64,000 bases of DNA, taken from NCBI GenBank assembly GCA_001464835.1, contig LNDS01000031.1:21840-85839 (forward strand). The letters are read 5' to 3'. The notes beneath the pieces are model-generated. The model saw only the letters and a list, made by a program, of their open reading frames with translations. It was not told where the DNA came from and made no database searches. The translations under genes and the position numbers were made by a program. The DNA comes from Rhizobiales bacterium Ga0077525. Its GTDB lineage: Bacteria > Pseudomonadota > Alphaproteobacteria > Rhizobiales > Xanthobacteraceae. Positions 26,973-37,915 of this stretch are shown in pieces. Positions within the stretch are counted from its first letter, which is position 1, and the number at the start of each line of letters is the position of its first letter.

Positions 26973-29003
26973 ATGTCGCGGATTGGTTTGAACAGCATTT
27001 CGACAAAGATAGCGCTCGCTTTCGCGCTCATCATGCCGATCACAATCTGGGCGCTGTCCACCCAACTGCACAGCTCATGGACTGTCTATCGCACGGCGCA
27101 GATTGCCGACCGGCAAAACGCCGCGGCCAACGCACTTATCCTCGGCGTGTACGAAATTCTGATCGAGCGCCAGTATGTCAACAGCGCCCTCGGGGCCGAC
27201 AAGATCGCCGGCGCGGACGACTTGAAAAATATCGAGACCTATCGCGCGCCGGCAAAAGCGAAGATCGACGCGGCGATCGCTGCGCTTGAGACGCAAGACT
27301 TTCCGAACAAGGCCGCGTTGTTCGCCGAGTTCAATGCGGCGCGCGACAAGGCCAATCTGTATCGGAACAAGTCGGACGAAGCGATCAAGCAAAACAAGGC
27401 CAATCGCGACGCCGATGTCGTCAAGAATTCCTACGCGGTTCTGTCTGCCTTCGTGGTGACGGCGCAAAAAGTCTGGAACCAGGTGCTGAGCAGCACCAGC
27501 GCGATGGATCCGGAATTGTCGCGGCTTTCCAATATCCGCATTCTCGCCTGGAACATGCGTGACACGGCCGGTCAGGAGCGCGCGGCGATTGCGCAGGCTA
27601 TATCGGCAAAGACGGCGATTCCGCCTGCCAATCTGGTCAAAATCGACGCGATCCGCGCCCAGGTCGGTTTGATGTGGCGGCTGCTTGAGGCCAATCTGAA
27701 GAACGGGGAGCATGACGACGTCAAACAGGGCGTCGAATCCGCGAAATCCGGCTACTTTGCCAAATTCCAGCCGCTGGCCGATCAACTGCGCAAGGTCTCG
27801 GGCGAGGGCGCACAGTATCCGATGACCTTGCCGCAATGGGTCGATACCAGCACGCCGCTGTTGGCGACGATCCTCGATGTGATGAACGGCGCCAGCGTTG
27901 CCAGCGAACGCCATACTGACGAATTGCAACGCACCAGTTGGAACAATGTCATCGTTGCGATTGCGTTGCTGGGCGCCTGTGCATTCCTGTTCGTCGGTTC
28001 GATCATGTTCTCGGTCGTGACCATCGTTCGGCCGCTGCGCGCACTGACCGCTCCGCTCGCCGATTTTGCCGATGGCAATTTCGCCACCACCGTACCGGGT
28101 CTCGGGCGCAGCGATGAAATCGGCCAGATCGCCAACGCCGTGAATGCAATGGCCGGCAAGGTTCGCAATGCGCTGCTGGAGATTAAATCGTCGGCGCGCG
28201 AAGTGACCAGTGCTTCGGCGGAGATTGCCACCGCGACGACCGATCTGTCTCAGCGCACCGAGGAACAGGCGGCGAGCCTGGAGCAAACCTCCGCCTCGAT
28301 GGAGGAGATATCGTCGATCGTCAAAAAGAACGCCGAGAATGCCCAGCAGGCTGCGGTGTCGGCCGGCCAGACGCGGCAGATTGCCGATCAGAGCGGCGCG
28401 GTCGTCGCCAAGGCTATCGAGGCGATGGCGCGCATTGAAGATTCATCGAAGAATATTTCGGAGATCATCATCGTCATTGACGAGATTGCGCGCCAGACCA
28501 ATCTGCTGGCGCTGAACGCGGCGGTGGAAGCGGCGCGCGCCGGCGAGGCCGGCCGTGGCTTCGCCGTGGTGGCGTCCGAAGTGCGCAGCCTCGCCCAGCG
28601 TTCGTCGCAGGCGGCTAAGGACATCACCAACCTGATTACCAAATCGAGCGATCAGGTGCAGGACGGCGTGAAACTGGTCAATCAAGCCGGCACCGCTCTC
28701 GCCGAGATCACCAAGTCGATCAATAACGTGACGGCGATCGTCGCCGATATCGCGGCGGCGAGCATGGAGCAGTCGACCGGCGTCGATGAGGTCAACAAGG
28801 CGCTGACCTTGATGGACGGCGTGACGCAGCAGAATTCGGCTCTGGTGGAAGAAAATGCCGCGACGGCCAAGGCGCTTGAAATGCAGGCACAAAACATGGA
28901 CGGCCAGGTCGGGTTCTTCCAGCTCGGCGCCGAGATCGGCCGGCCTGCTCCGCAGCCGGCCGCGCGGCCGTCTCAGGCCGCCGTCCGGTCCCGCGCCGCC
29001 TGA
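26973..29003 (+). CDS. Methyl-accepting chemotaxis protein
   Basis: The 676-residue receptor has a first membrane helix at about residues 10-30, a 290-residue periplasmic sensor region without recognisable subtype, a second helix at about 324-348, a HAMP domain, and a signalling domain with the hairpin tip [24 protein letters not shown] (shown here only by its position near residues 500-525). Methylation-helix Glu/Gln pairs flank the tip. It senses an unknown ligand and signals to CheA/CheW. No che genes are nearby. Confidence 0.94.
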   Translation: MSRIGLNSISTKIALAFALIMPITIWALSTQLHSSWTVYRTAQIADRQNAAANALILGVYEILIERQYVNSALGADKIAGADDLKNIETYRAPAKAKIDAAIAALETQDFPNKAALFAEFNAARDKANLYRNKSDEAIKQNKANRDADVVKNSYAVLSAFVVTAQKVWNQVLSSTSAMDPELSRLSNIRILAWNMRDTAGQERAAIAQAISAKTAIPPANLVKIDAIRAQVGLMWRLLEANLKNGEHDDVKQGVESAKSGYFAKFQPLADQLRKVSGEGAQYPMTLPQWVDTSTPLLATILDVMNGASVASERHTDELQRTSWNNVIVAIALLGACAFLFVGSIMFSVVTIVRPLRALTAPLADFADGNFATTVPGLGRSDEIGQIANAVNAMAGKVRNALLEIKSSAREVTSASAEIATATTDLSQRTEEQAASLEQTSASMEEISSIVKKNAENAQQAAVSAGQTRQIADQSGAVVAKAIEAMARIEDSSKNISEIIIVIDEIARQTNLLALNAAVEAARAGEAGRGFAVVASEVRSLAQRSSQAAKDITNLITKSSDQVQDGVKLVNQAGTALAEITKSINNVTAIVADIAAASMEQSTGVDEVNKALTLMDGVTQQNSALVEENAATAKALEMQAQNMDGQVGFFQLGAEIGRPAPQPAARPSQAAVRSRAA

Positions 29004-29031
29004 CATCGCTATTGAGCCCTGAGCCTGCTTG

Positions 29032-29050
29032 CGGCCCGCTAGGCGGGCCG
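29032..29050 (+). terminator. Hairpin after the chemoreceptor gene
   Basis: CGGCCCGC (29032-29039), loop TAG, GCGGGCCG (29043-29050), followed by TTAGCTT. An 8-bp GC stem with a weak T-tract; likely terminates the chemoreceptor transcript ahead of the ilv promoter. Confidence 0.5.
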
Positions 29051-29069
29051 TTAGCTTATGAATTCGCGC

Positions 29070-29098
29070 TTGACCGGGGAAAAGGCTGCCCCTATAAA
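29070..29098 (+). promoter_or_regulatory. ilvBH promoter
   Basis: TTGACC (29070-29075), 17 bp, TATAAA (29093-29098): a near-consensus promoter. Transcription would start near 29105, about 25 bases before the leader peptide ATG. Confidence 0.7.
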
Positions 29099-29129
29099 CC
29101 GCGCAACGAAAGTACGAGTGGACATAACA

Positions 29130-29180
29130 ATGCGCAAGATTATTACTCTCGTAGTAGAAGCTCGGACACAGGCCAGGTAG
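29130..29180 (+). CDS. ilv leader peptide (attenuation)
   Basis: A 16-residue frame, MRKIITLVVEARTQAR then TAG, sits between a strong promoter and a terminator hairpin ahead of ilvB. Residues 4-9 include two Ile, one Leu and two Val, the three end products of the pathway. Ribosome stalling at these codons (29139-29156) would leave GCCCGC (29180-29185) free to pair with GCGGGC (29222-29227), which breaks the terminator. Translation to the stop would cover it and allow termination. The start has only a weak purine-rich upstream sequence (GAGTGGA). Confidence 0.75.
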   Translation: MRKIITLVVEARTQAR

Positions 29181-29213
29181 CCCGCAAGGTTCCTCAGGTG
29201 AGTGTCCGGACAT

Positions 29214-29233
29214 GGCCCTTCGCGGGCCTTTTT
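29214..29233 (+). terminator. ilv attenuator terminator
   Basis: GGCCC (29214-29218), loop TTCGC, GGGCC (29224-29228), then five T. It lies 33 bases after the leader peptide stop and 43 bases before the ilvB ATG. Its 3' arm overlaps the partner of the proposed antiterminator. Confidence 0.75.
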
Positions 29234-29276
29234 TATTGCGTCAATTCGATCAGGACTGCTGACAAGGACGACGACG

Positions 29277-31037
29277 ATGACAAAGGAAATGACCGGCGCC
29301 GAAATGGTGATCCAGGCGATGGCGGACCAGGGCGTCAAACACCTGTTCGGCTATCCGGGCGGCGCGGTGCTGCCGATTTACGACGCCATCTTCGCGCAGA
29401 CCGAAGTGAAGCACATTCTGGTGCGGCACGAGCAGGGCGCGGTCCACGCCGCCGAAGGCTATGCCCGCTCGACCGGGAAGGTCGGTTGCATCCTGGTCAC
29501 CTCCGGCCCCGGCGCCACCAATGCCGTCACCGGCCTGACCGATGCTTTGTGCGACTCGATCCCGCTGGTCTGCATCACTGGCCAGGTGCCGACACATCTC
29601 ATCGGCAACGACGCCTTCCAGGAATGCGACACCGTCGGCATCACCCGGCCGTGCACCAAGCACAATTATCTGGTCAAGCGCATCGAGGACCTGCCGCGCA
29701 TTCTGCATGAGGCATTCCATATCGCCTCGAGCGGACGCCCCGGGCCGGTCGTGGTCGATATCCCGAAGGACATCCAGTTCGCCAAGGGCGTCTATTCGAA
29801 GCCAAAGGAATTCCCGCACACCGGCTACAAGCCTAAGCTCAAGGGCGATATCGAAGCGATCAAGGCTGCCGTCGAATTGATGGCAAACGCCAAAAGGCCG
29901 ATGTTCTACTCCGGCGGCGGCGTCATCAATTCCGGCAAGCATGCCAGCGCGCTGCTGACCGAGCTGGTGCGCCTGACCGGCTTCCCGATCACCTCGACCT
30001 TGATGGGGCTTGGCGCTTATCCGGCCGCCGATCCGCAGTGGATGGGCATGCTCGGCATGCACGGCACGATGGAAGCCAATATGGCGATGCACGATTGCGA
30101 CGTCATGATCTGCGTCGGCGCGCGCTTCGACGACCGCATCACCGGCCGCATCGACGCCTTTTCGCCGGGCTCGAAGAAAATTCACATCGACATCGACGCC
30201 TCCTCGATCAACAAGAACGTCAAGGTCGATATCCCGATCGTCGGCGACTGTGCCCATGTGCTGCAAGACATGCTGCGGCTGTGGAAGGCGCAGGGCAAGC
30301 ACAACGACAAGAAGGCGATGGGCGACTGGTGGAAGCAGATCGCCAAGTGGCGCGAGCGCAAGTCGCTGGCCTATCGCGGCTCCAATGAAGTCATCAAGCC
30401 GCAATACGCCATCCAGCGGCTCTACGAAGCGACCAAGGACAAGGACGTCTACATCACCACCGAAGTCGGCCAGCACCAGATGTGGGCGGCGCAGTTCTTC
30501 CACTTCCAGGAGCCGAACCGCTGGATGACATCCGGCGGCCTCGGCACCATGGGTTATGGTCTGCCGGCCTCGGTCGGCGTGCAGCTGGCGCATCCGAAGT
30601 CGCTGGTCATCGACATCGCCGGCGAGGCGAGCGTACAGATGACCATGCAGGAATTATCGACGGCGGTGCAGTACCGGCTGCCGGTCAAGATCTTCATCTT
30701 GAATAACGGCTATATGGGCATGGTCCGGCAGTGGCAGGAACTCCTGCATGGCAACCGTTATTCGGAAAGCTATTCGGAGGCGCTGCCGGATTTCGTCAAG
30801 CTCGCCGAAGCGATGCATGCCGTCGGCATCCGCTGCGAGAAACCGGGCGATCTCGATCACGCCATCAAGGAGATGATCGACATCGATAGGCCGGTGCTGT
30901 TCGACTGCATCGTCGACCAGAAGGAAAATTGCTTCCCGATGATTCCGTCGGGCAAGGCGCACAACGAAATGATCCTCGGCGATAGCGGCGTCAGCCTCGA
31001 CGACGCGATCACCGAAGAAGGCAAGATGCTGGTTTAA
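29277..31037 (+). CDS. ilvB: Acetolactate synthase, large (catalytic) subunit
   Basis: Condenses pyruvate with pyruvate or 2-oxobutyrate as the first common step of valine, leucine and isoleucine synthesis; uses ThDP, Mg and FAD. The ATG at 29277 gives 586 residues; upstream in-frame codons lie inside the attenuator. Motifs are GYPGGAVLPIYDA, the catalytic Glu in RHEQGAVHAAEGYAR, GPGATNAVTGLTDA, and the ThDP motif in GEASVQMTMQELSTA...NNGYMGMVRQWQ. The expected GDG of the ThDP motif reads GEA here, a change also seen in many alphaproteobacterial AHAS enzymes as far as I recall. The small subunit follows 37 bases later. Confidence 0.96.
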   Translation: MTKEMTGAEMVIQAMADQGVKHLFGYPGGAVLPIYDAIFAQTEVKHILVRHEQGAVHAAEGYARSTGKVGCILVTSGPGATNAVTGLTDALCDSIPLVCITGQVPTHLIGNDAFQECDTVGITRPCTKHNYLVKRIEDLPRILHEAFHIASSGRPGPVVVDIPKDIQFAKGVYSKPKEFPHTGYKPKLKGDIEAIKAAVELMANAKRPMFYSGGGVINSGKHASALLTELVRLTGFPITSTLMGLGAYPAADPQWMGMLGMHGTMEANMAMHDCDVMICVGARFDDRITGRIDAFSPGSKKIHIDIDASSINKNVKVDIPIVGDCAHVLQDMLRLWKAQGKHNDKKAMGDWWKQIAKWRERKSLAYRGSNEVIKPQYAIQRLYEATKDKDVYITTEVGQHQMWAAQFFHFQEPNRWMTSGGLGTMGYGLPASVGVQLAHPKSLVIDIAGEASVQMTMQELSTAVQYRLPVKIFILNNGYMGMVRQWQELLHGNRYSESYSEALPDFVKLAEAMHAVGIRCEKPGDLDHAIKEMIDIDRPVLFDCIVDQKENCFPMIPSGKAHNEMILGDSGVSLDDAITEEGKMLV

Positions 31038-31074
31038 GCGCTTAACGCGCGCACAACGCACAAGGACGACGACC

Positions 31075-31632
31075 GTGAACGCAAACGTGCCCTCGAGCAG
31101 TACCTCGCATTATCCGAACGCGCCGATGGCGCAGAAGCTGGAAACGCACACGCTATCGGTGCTGGTCGATAACGAACCCGGCGTGCTGGCCCGCGTCATC
31201 GGCCTGTTTTCCGGCCGCGGCTACAATATCGAGTCGCTGACAGTGTCGGAAACCGAGCACGCCAAGCACCTGTCGCTTATTACCGTCGTCACCACCGGCA
31301 CGCCGATGGTGATCGAGCAGATCAAGAACCAGCTCGATCGTCTGGTGCCGGTGCACCGCGTCGTCGACATGACCTTGAGCGGCCGCTCGATCGAGCGCGA
31401 ACTGGCCATGGTCAAGGTCGCCGGCAAGGGCGACAACCGGGTTGAGGCCTTGCGGCTGGCCGACGCCTTCCGCGCCCGCGTTATCGACGCGACCACCGAG
31501 AGTTTCGTGTTCGAGATCACCGGCAAGAGCGACAAGATCGAGCAATTCGTCGCCTTGATGCTGCCGCTCGGCCTCGTCGAAGTGTCGCGCACCGGCATTG
31601 CGGCGATCGCCCGCGGCCCGGAAGCGATGTGA
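31075..31632 (+). CDS. ilvH: Acetolactate synthase, small (regulatory) subunit
   Basis: The 185-residue protein starts at GTG 31075. After a 20-residue extension comes the ACT domain (THTLSVLVDNEPGVLARVIGLFSGRGYNIESLTV), which binds valine for feedback inhibition, followed by the second ACT-like domain (RELAMVKVAG...). It stimulates and regulates IlvB. It is the second gene of the attenuated ilvBH operon. Confidence 0.95.
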   Translation: MNANVPSSSTSHYPNAPMAQKLETHTLSVLVDNEPGVLARVIGLFSGRGYNIESLTVSETEHAKHLSLITVVTTGTPMVIEQIKNQLDRLVPVHRVVDMTLSGRSIERELAMVKVAGKGDNRVEALRLADAFRARVIDATTESFVFEITGKSDKIEQFVALMLPLGLVEVSRTGIAAIARGPEAM

Positions 31633-31644
31633 GGCGGGCGCGAT

Positions 31645-31869
31645 ATGCTGCTGACCCTTCTGGCGATCCCGTTCATTATGTTTGGCGCGTTCGTCAAGCC
31701 ATATGATCAGCAGTCGCAACGCTGCTTTAACGTCAATCAAACGCCGTTCTGTTTCGAGCAAGGCTCGCCGATGCCGGAGATCGTCAAATTCGGCAGCGTC
31801 GCTTTGGGCTTCGGCTTTATCTATGCCGGGCGCCGGCAGATCAGGCGCCGGCGCGGCGAAAAAACCTGA
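31645..31869 (+). CDS. Small hypothetical membrane protein
   Basis: A 74-residue protein with an N-terminal hydrophobic helix (LLTLLAIPFIMFGAFV), a short stretch with two cysteines (RCFNVNQTPFCFEQG), a second hydrophobic helix (FGSVALGFGFIYAG) and a very basic tail (RRQIRRRRGEK). It lies 12 bases after ilvH and its stop overlaps the LysE start (TGATG). No family recognised; the tight packing supports it as a real gene. Confidence 0.55.
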   Translation: MLLTLLAIPFIMFGAFVKPYDQQSQRCFNVNQTPFCFEQGSPMPEIVKFGSVALGFGFIYAGRRQIRRRRGEKT

Positions 31870-32486
31870 TGATGCCGCTCGACGCCATCGTGGCGCTGGC
31901 CGTTTTTACTTTTGCCACGGCGTTCACACCCGGGCCGAACAACATCATGGTGACGGCGTCGGGCGTGAATTTCGGTTTCGCGCGTACCATCCCGCATATG
32001 GCCGGCATCACCATCGGCTTTCTTGTCTTGATCGTCGCCTGCGCCGCCGGTCTTGGGCTGGTATTCACCGCCGTGCCGGCGTTGCAATTGGCGCTGAAGA
32101 TCGTCGGCGCGTTGTACATGCTGTGGCTGGCCTGGAAGGTCGCCAATGCGCGGCCGGCGAGCGAGGGGGATGACGACGGTGGCGATGGTCTGGCGCGGCC
32201 TCTGACGTTCTTGCAAGGCGCTGCTTTTCAATGGGTCAATCCGAAAGCCGTCGTGATCGCGCTGAGCGCCATCTCGCTTTATGTTCGGCCGGATCACCGG
32301 GTTGCCGATATCCTGATGGTGCTGCTGCTGTTCGGCTTCTTTACAGCCCTCACTGTCATCACCTGGACCGGCTTCGGCGTCGCCTTACGCGCCGTCTTGC
32401 GCGACCCGCGCCGCGCCCGGATTTTCAACGTTGTGATGGCGCTGTTGCTGGTCGCCAGCATCGTGCCAATGGTCTGGCCGGCCTGA
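31869..32486 (+). CDS. LysE/RhtB family amino-acid exporter
   Basis: A 205-residue protein with six hydrophobic segments and the LysE signature FTPGPNNIMVTASGVNFGF near residue 17, plus QGAAFQWVNPKA in the middle. The family exports amino acids or their analogues. Being downstream of ilvBH, export of excess branched-chain amino acids is a reasonable guess but cannot be read from sequence. The start overlaps the previous stop by one base. Confidence 0.9.
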   Translation: MMPLDAIVALAVFTFATAFTPGPNNIMVTASGVNFGFARTIPHMAGITIGFLVLIVACAAGLGLVFTAVPALQLALKIVGALYMLWLAWKVANARPASEGDDDGGDGLARPLTFLQGAAFQWVNPKAVVIALSAISLYVRPDHRVADILMVLLLFGFFTALTVITWTGFGVALRAVLRDPRRARIFNVVMALLLVASIVPMVWPA

Positions 32487-32682
32487 GTCCGACACGAACA
32501 GAATAGAATAAAACTACTGTCGTCGGGACATATTAGGCTTGTGAAATTATTATTATCTCAAATCAAGCATAGCGGTGGCATATATTTGTCTCGATCGCGA
32601 CATTAAGGTAATTGACCGTGACGGCCTAAGCAGTTCACATCGGCCATCAATTCGCAATATGCGAAGAGCGATGGAGATGCCA

Positions 32683-33681
32683 ATGCGGCGGCTGGTTTAC
32701 GGGGCGGTCCTGTCGATGGTTCTGGCGGTATCCGCGCAGGCGCAGACCACGTTGCTCAACGTGTCCTACGATCCGACGCGCGAACTGTATCGCGCCTATA
32801 ACGCCGAATTTATCAAGTTCTGGAAAGAGAAAACTGGCGAGACCGTGACCATCCAGCAGTCGCATGGCGGCTCTGGCGCGCAGGCGCGCGCGGTGATCGA
32901 CGGCCTCAAGGCGGACGTTCTCACCTTGGCGCTGGAAGGCGACATCAACGCGGTCGCCGAGAAGACCAAAAAGATTCCCGCCGACTGGCGCGGCAGACTG
33001 CCGAATAATTCAGGCCCCTATACCTCGACCTATGTGTTCCTGGTGCGCAAGGGCAATCCGAAAAATTTGAAAGATTGGGGCGACCTGGTAAAGCCGGGCG
33101 TCGACGTGATCGTGCCAAATCCGAAGACGTCGGGCGGCGCGCAGTGGGCCTATCTTGCGGCCTGGGGCTATGCCGATCGGCTTTACAAAGGCGACGAGGC
33201 CAAGGTGAAGGCATTCGTTGCGGCGCTGTACAAGAATGTGCCGGTGCTCGATTCCGGCGCGCGCGGTTCGACCACCACGTTCGTGCAGCGTGGCCTCGGC
33301 GACGTCCTGCTGTCGTGGGAGAACGAAGCCTTCCTCGCGATCAACGAACTCGGTCCCGACAAGTTCGATATCGTCGTGCCGCCTTTGTCGATCAAGGCGG
33401 AGCCGCCGGTGGCCCTGGTCGTCGGCAATGCCGAAGCCAAAGGCGCGACCAAGGTGGCGCAGGCCTACCTCGAACATCTCTACAGCGCGCCGGCGCAGAA
33501 GATCATCGCGAAGAATTATTACCGCCCGGCCAAGCCCGAACTGGCCGATCCGGCAGACCTCAAGCGCTTCCCCGAGGTCGAGTTGCTGACCATTGACGAT
33601 CCGGTGTTCGGCGGCTGGGCCAAAGTGACGCCGAAGCATTTCGCCAATGGTGCGATCTTTGACCAGATTTACAAGCGCTGA
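32683..33681 (+). CDS. Sulfate ABC transporter substrate-binding protein
   Basis: Periplasmic sulfate/thiosulfate binding protein of the CysP/Sbp family, 332 residues from ATG 32683 (GGAG 6 bases upstream), with a signal peptide ending SAQAQ. Family motifs are [34 protein letters not shown] (sulfate-binding loop), [18 protein letters not shown], and SWENEAFLA. Two earlier in-frame ATGs (32671, 32677) are possible. It heads a four-gene operon with cysT, cysW and cysA. Confidence 0.94.
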   Translation: MRRLVYGAVLSMVLAVSAQAQTTLLNVSYDPTRELYRAYNAEFIKFWKEKTGETVTIQQSHGGSGAQARAVIDGLKADVLTLALEGDINAVAEKTKKIPADWRGRLPNNSGPYTSTYVFLVRKGNPKNLKDWGDLVKPGVDVIVPNPKTSGGAQWAYLAAWGYADRLYKGDEAKVKAFVAALYKNVPVLDSGARGSTTTFVQRGLGDVLLSWENEAFLAINELGPDKFDIVVPPLSIKAEPPVALVVGNAEAKGATKVAQAYLEHLYSAPAQKIIAKNYYRPAKPELADPADLKRFPEVELLTIDDPVFGGWAKVTPKHFANGAIFDQIYKR

Positions 33682-33701
33682 TCCGGAAGATTGAAACGGT
33701 A

Positions 33702-34562
33702 ATGACTCTCGCGGCCACCAGCGCAACGTTTCGATCTTGGCGGCAGCCGAGCATCATCCCGGGTTTCGGGCTGACCTTCGGCGTCGCCATGGTCTATCTC
33801 AGCCTGATCGTGCTGATCCCGATTGCGCTGCTGATTTTGCGCACCACGCAATTGTCATGGGCCGAGTATTGGGAGATCGCCACGAGCGAGCGCGTGGTTG
33901 CCGCCTTGCGGTTGTCGTTCGGCGCGGCCTTGATCGCGGCGGCCATCAACGCGGTGTTCGGCGTCATCGTCGCCTGGGTCCTGGTGCGGTATGAATTTCC
34001 CGGCAAGCGCCTGATCGACGCCATCGTCGATTTGCCGTTCGCGTTGCCGACGGCGGTCGCCGGCATCGCGCTGACTGCGATCTTCGCCGGGAACGGCTGG
34101 GTCGGACAGTTCATCGAGCCGCTCGGCATCAAGGTCGCCTATACGTCAATTGGCGTGGTGATTGCGCTGACCTTCATCGGCCTGCCGTTCGTGGTGCGCA
34201 CGTTGCAGCCGGTCATCATGGAAATCGAGCGCGAGACCGAGGAGGCGGCGGCGACGTTAGGCGCCAATCGCCGGCAGGCGATTCTCCGCGTGATATTGCC
34301 GACACTGGTGCCGGCGCTGCTGACCGGCTTCGTCCTCGCGCTGGCGCGCGGTATCGGCGAATACGGCTCGGTAGTGTTCATTGCCGGCAATCTGCCGTAC
34401 CGCACCGAGATCGCACCGCTGCTGATCGTGATCCGATTGACCGAGTTCGATTACAATGGCGCCACCGCCATCGCCACGATCATGCTGGCGATTGCCTTTG
34501 TCATGTTTCTGACCATCAACCTCATTCAGGTCTGGGCGCGGCGGAGGTTCGGCTATGTCTGA
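33702..34562 (+). CDS. cysT: Sulfate ABC transporter permease CysT
   Basis: A 286-residue inner-membrane protein with six predicted helices. It has the CysT opening [40 protein letters not shown], and the ATPase-coupling EAA loop [18 protein letters not shown]. It forms the channel with CysW; the two reading frames overlap by 8 bases. Confidence 0.95.
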   Translation: MTLAATSATFRSWRQPSIIPGFGLTFGVAMVYLSLIVLIPIALLILRTTQLSWAEYWEIATSERVVAALRLSFGAALIAAAINAVFGVIVAWVLVRYEFPGKRLIDAIVDLPFALPTAVAGIALTAIFAGNGWVGQFIEPLGIKVAYTSIGVVIALTFIGLPFVVRTLQPVIMEIERETEEAAATLGANRRQAILRVILPTLVPALLTGFVLALARGIGEYGSVVFIAGNLPYRTEIAPLLIVIRLTEFDYNGATAIATIMLAIAFVMFLTINLIQVWARRRFGYV

Positions 34563-35433
34563 ACAATCTCTCCCTGCGCTCGCGGCACCTGCAACCTGGC
34601 GCGCGCCGACCGCCGAAGGCCGCCCGGTGCGGTTGTTGTTGATCGGCGTCGCGGTCGCGTTCATCGTCCTGTTTCTCGGCTTTCCGCTGCTGGTCGTTTT
34701 TATCGAGGCCTTCCGCAATGGCGCTGGCGCCTATTTCGGCGCCTTCGCCGATCCCGATACGCAGCACGCCATCCTGCTGACCTTGCTGGTGGCGGCCATC
34801 GCGGTGCCGGCCAATCTGGTGTTCGGCGTATGCGCCGCCTGGGCGATCGCCAAGTACCAGTTCCGCGGCAAGGCCTTCCTGATTACGTTGATCGACCTGC
34901 CGTTCTCGGTGTCGCCGGTGATCGCCGGTTTGATCTACGTGATCATGTTCGGCTCGCACGGCTATTTCGGGCCGTGGCTGAATGACCGCGACATCCAGAT
35001 CATCTTCGCCGTGCCGGGCATCGTCCTGGCGACGATTTTCGTCACGTTTCCGTTCGTCGCGCGCGAATTGATCCCGCTGATGGACGAGCAGGGCACGCAG
35101 GACGAGGAAGCGGCGATCTCGCTCGGCGCCAGCGGCTGGCAGACGTTCCGGCGCGTGACGTTGCCGAACGTGAAATGGGGCCTGATGTATGGCGTATTGT
35201 TGTGCAACGCGCGCGCCATGGGCGAGTTCGGCGCCGTCGCGGTGGTGTCCGGCCACATTCGCGGCCTCACCAACACGATGCCGCTGCATATCGAGATTCT
35301 CTACAACGATTACCAATGGGTCGCGGCTTTCACCGTCGCCTCGCTGCTGGCGCTGCTTGCGTTGGTGACGCTCGTCGTGAAATCCGTGCTCGAATGGCGC
35401 TTCAGCCACGAACTGGCGAACGGCCCCCGATAA
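34555..35433 (+). CDS. cysW: Sulfate ABC transporter permease CysW
   Basis: A 292-residue membrane protein, partner of CysT. It contains [19 protein letters not shown], the EAA loop [19 protein letters not shown], and the CysW-type [19 protein letters not shown]. Its stop is 13 bases before the cysA start chosen here. Confidence 0.95.
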   Translation: MSEQSLPALAAPATWRAPTAEGRPVRLLLIGVAVAFIVLFLGFPLLVVFIEAFRNGAGAYFGAFADPDTQHAILLTLLVAAIAVPANLVFGVCAAWAIAKYQFRGKAFLITLIDLPFSVSPVIAGLIYVIMFGSHGYFGPWLNDRDIQIIFAVPGIVLATIFVTFPFVARELIPLMDEQGTQDEEAAISLGASGWQTFRRVTLPNVKWGLMYGVLLCNARAMGEFGAVAVVSGHIRGLTNTMPLHIEILYNDYQWVAAFTVASLLALLALVTLVVKSVLEWRFSHELANGPR

Positions 35434-35446
35434 GGAACCTTGGACC

Positions 35447-36589
35447 ATGACCGCGCTTGCGCAATTTCGCAGGGACACCGATTATACGCAGGCGAACCTC
35501 GCCCTCGTCGCGCCCTTCGTCGAAGAAAGTCTGCGTGTCAAAACCATGAATGTGACCGTCGAGAATCTGGTCAAGGCATTCGGGGCGACGCCGGCGCTGC
35601 ATGGCGTGTCGCTGGACATCGCCAGCGGGGAGTTGATCGCGCTGGTCGGGCCGTCCGGTTCCGGCAAGACGACGCTGTTGCGGTTGATTGCCGGTCTCGA
35701 TTTTCCCAATTCCGGCCGCGTCCTGTTCGGCAATGACGATGCGTCGTCGAAGACGGTGCAGGAGCGCAATGTCGGATTCGTGTTTCAGAACTACGCGTTG
35801 TTTCGCCACATGTCGGTGTTCGAGAATGTCGCGTTCGGCCTGCGCGTGCGCCCGAGCGCGACGCGGCCGAGCGAAGCGTCGATCCGCGAACGGGTGATGT
35901 CGCTGCTCGATCTCGTGCAGCTCAACGGCCTCGAGAAGCGTTTCCCCGGCCAGTTGTCCGGCGGCCAGCGGCAGCGCGTTGCGTTTGCGCGCGCGCTCGC
36001 CATTGAGCCGGGTGTACTGCTGCTCGACGAGCCATTCGGTGCGCTCGATGCCAAGGTGCGCAAGGAATTGCGGCGCTGGCTGCGCGAAATTCACGATCGC
36101 ACCGGTCACACGACCGTATTTGTTACGCACGATCAGGAAGAAGCGCTCGAACTGGCCGACCGTGTCGTGGTGATGAGCCAGGGCCGGATCGAGCAGGTCG
36201 GCACCGCCGACGATATTTTCGATAATCCGGCGACGCCGTTCGTGTTCGACTTCATCGGCGATAGCAGTGCGCTGCCGGTGGTCATCGACAAAGGCGGCGT
36301 GTCGCTCGACGACCGGACGCTGGCGATCGACGCCAACGGCCACCCGGACGGTCCGGCGACCTTGTTCTTCCGGCCCAGCCATGCCCGGCTGGCCGGGCAG
36401 GAGAGCGGTACAATCGTCGGCACGGTCATCGGCGCGCGCAGGCACGGCGATATCCGTCGTCTGGAGCTGGAAGTCGGCGCGGCGCGGCACCGATGCGAGA
36501 TCGACGTGCCGGCCGATGCCGACGTGCCGAAAACCGGCCGCGTGGCGGTGAAACCGGCCAAGTGGCGGCTTTTTCCGCGCGCGCCGTAG
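35447..36589 (+). CDS. cysA: Sulfate ABC transporter ATP-binding protein CysA
   Basis: Supplies ATP-driven energy for sulfate/thiosulfate import. From ATG 35447 the protein has 380 residues. Walker A is GPSGSGKTT, signature LSGGQRQR, Walker B VLLLDEP, and H-loop VTHDQEE; a C-terminal TOBE-like domain ends KPAKWRLFP. The family normally begins at [13 protein letters not shown], which is the ATG at 35546, so the first 33 residues may be an extension or untranslated. AAGGA stands 10 bases before 35447, whereas 35546 has no clear ribosome site. Confidence 0.94.
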   Translation: MTALAQFRRDTDYTQANLALVAPFVEESLRVKTMNVTVENLVKAFGATPALHGVSLDIASGELIALVGPSGSGKTTLLRLIAGLDFPNSGRVLFGNDDASSKTVQERNVGFVFQNYALFRHMSVFENVAFGLRVRPSATRPSEASIRERVMSLLDLVQLNGLEKRFPGQLSGGQRQRVAFARALAIEPGVLLLDEPFGALDAKVRKELRRWLREIHDRTGHTTVFVTHDQEEALELADRVVVMSQGRIEQVGTADDIFDNPATPFVFDFIGDSSALPVVIDKGGVSLDDRTLAIDANGHPDGPATLFFRPSHARLAGQESGTIVGTVIGARRHGDIRRLELEVGAARHRCEIDVPADADVPKTGRVAVKPAKWRLFPRAP

Positions 36590-36749
36590 TCGCTTCATAG
36601 CAGCCCCGCAGTCCTTAATGGCCCGTTTGTCCCTTAAAAGGGCGTCCGGGCTTGTCCCTTTGGCCTAACCGCCTTAGAAGCATCCCGGCTGCGGCCCGGG
36701 GGGCCGGATTATCACCATTGTGCGAGCGGCCCGGTGCCGGGCGCTATAG

Positions 36750-37784
<1,035 letters not shown>

Positions 37785-37807
37785 GTTCTGTATCTTTCCG
37801 TTGATTG

Positions 37808-37835
37808 ACGGCCGCCCACGTTGGGCGGCCGTTTG
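37808..37835 (+). terminator. Terminator after ilvC
   Basis: An 11-bp stem ACGGCCGCCCA/TGGGCGGCCGT (37808-37832) with a 3-base loop and a short T-run, 24 bases after the ilvC stop. Confidence 0.75.
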
Positions 37836-37915
37836 CATTTTGTCGCAGTGCACGGCGTAGCGATCCGGTTTGCATTACCGGCCTGAGCCGCTAGTTTGCC
37901 GTCCGGAGGGAACCC

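Noticed and set aside
29250..30593. 447-residue minus-strand frame opposite ilvB
   Set aside because: Complement of a strongly conserved coding sequence; residues such as repeated HRHIGFHRAVHAEHAH are shadow-like.
37785..37915. Possible TPP riboswitch before the THI5-like ABC operon
   Set aside because: CCTGAGCC resembles part of the thi box, but the other conserved parts (ACCTGA and the P4/P5 side) are not present.
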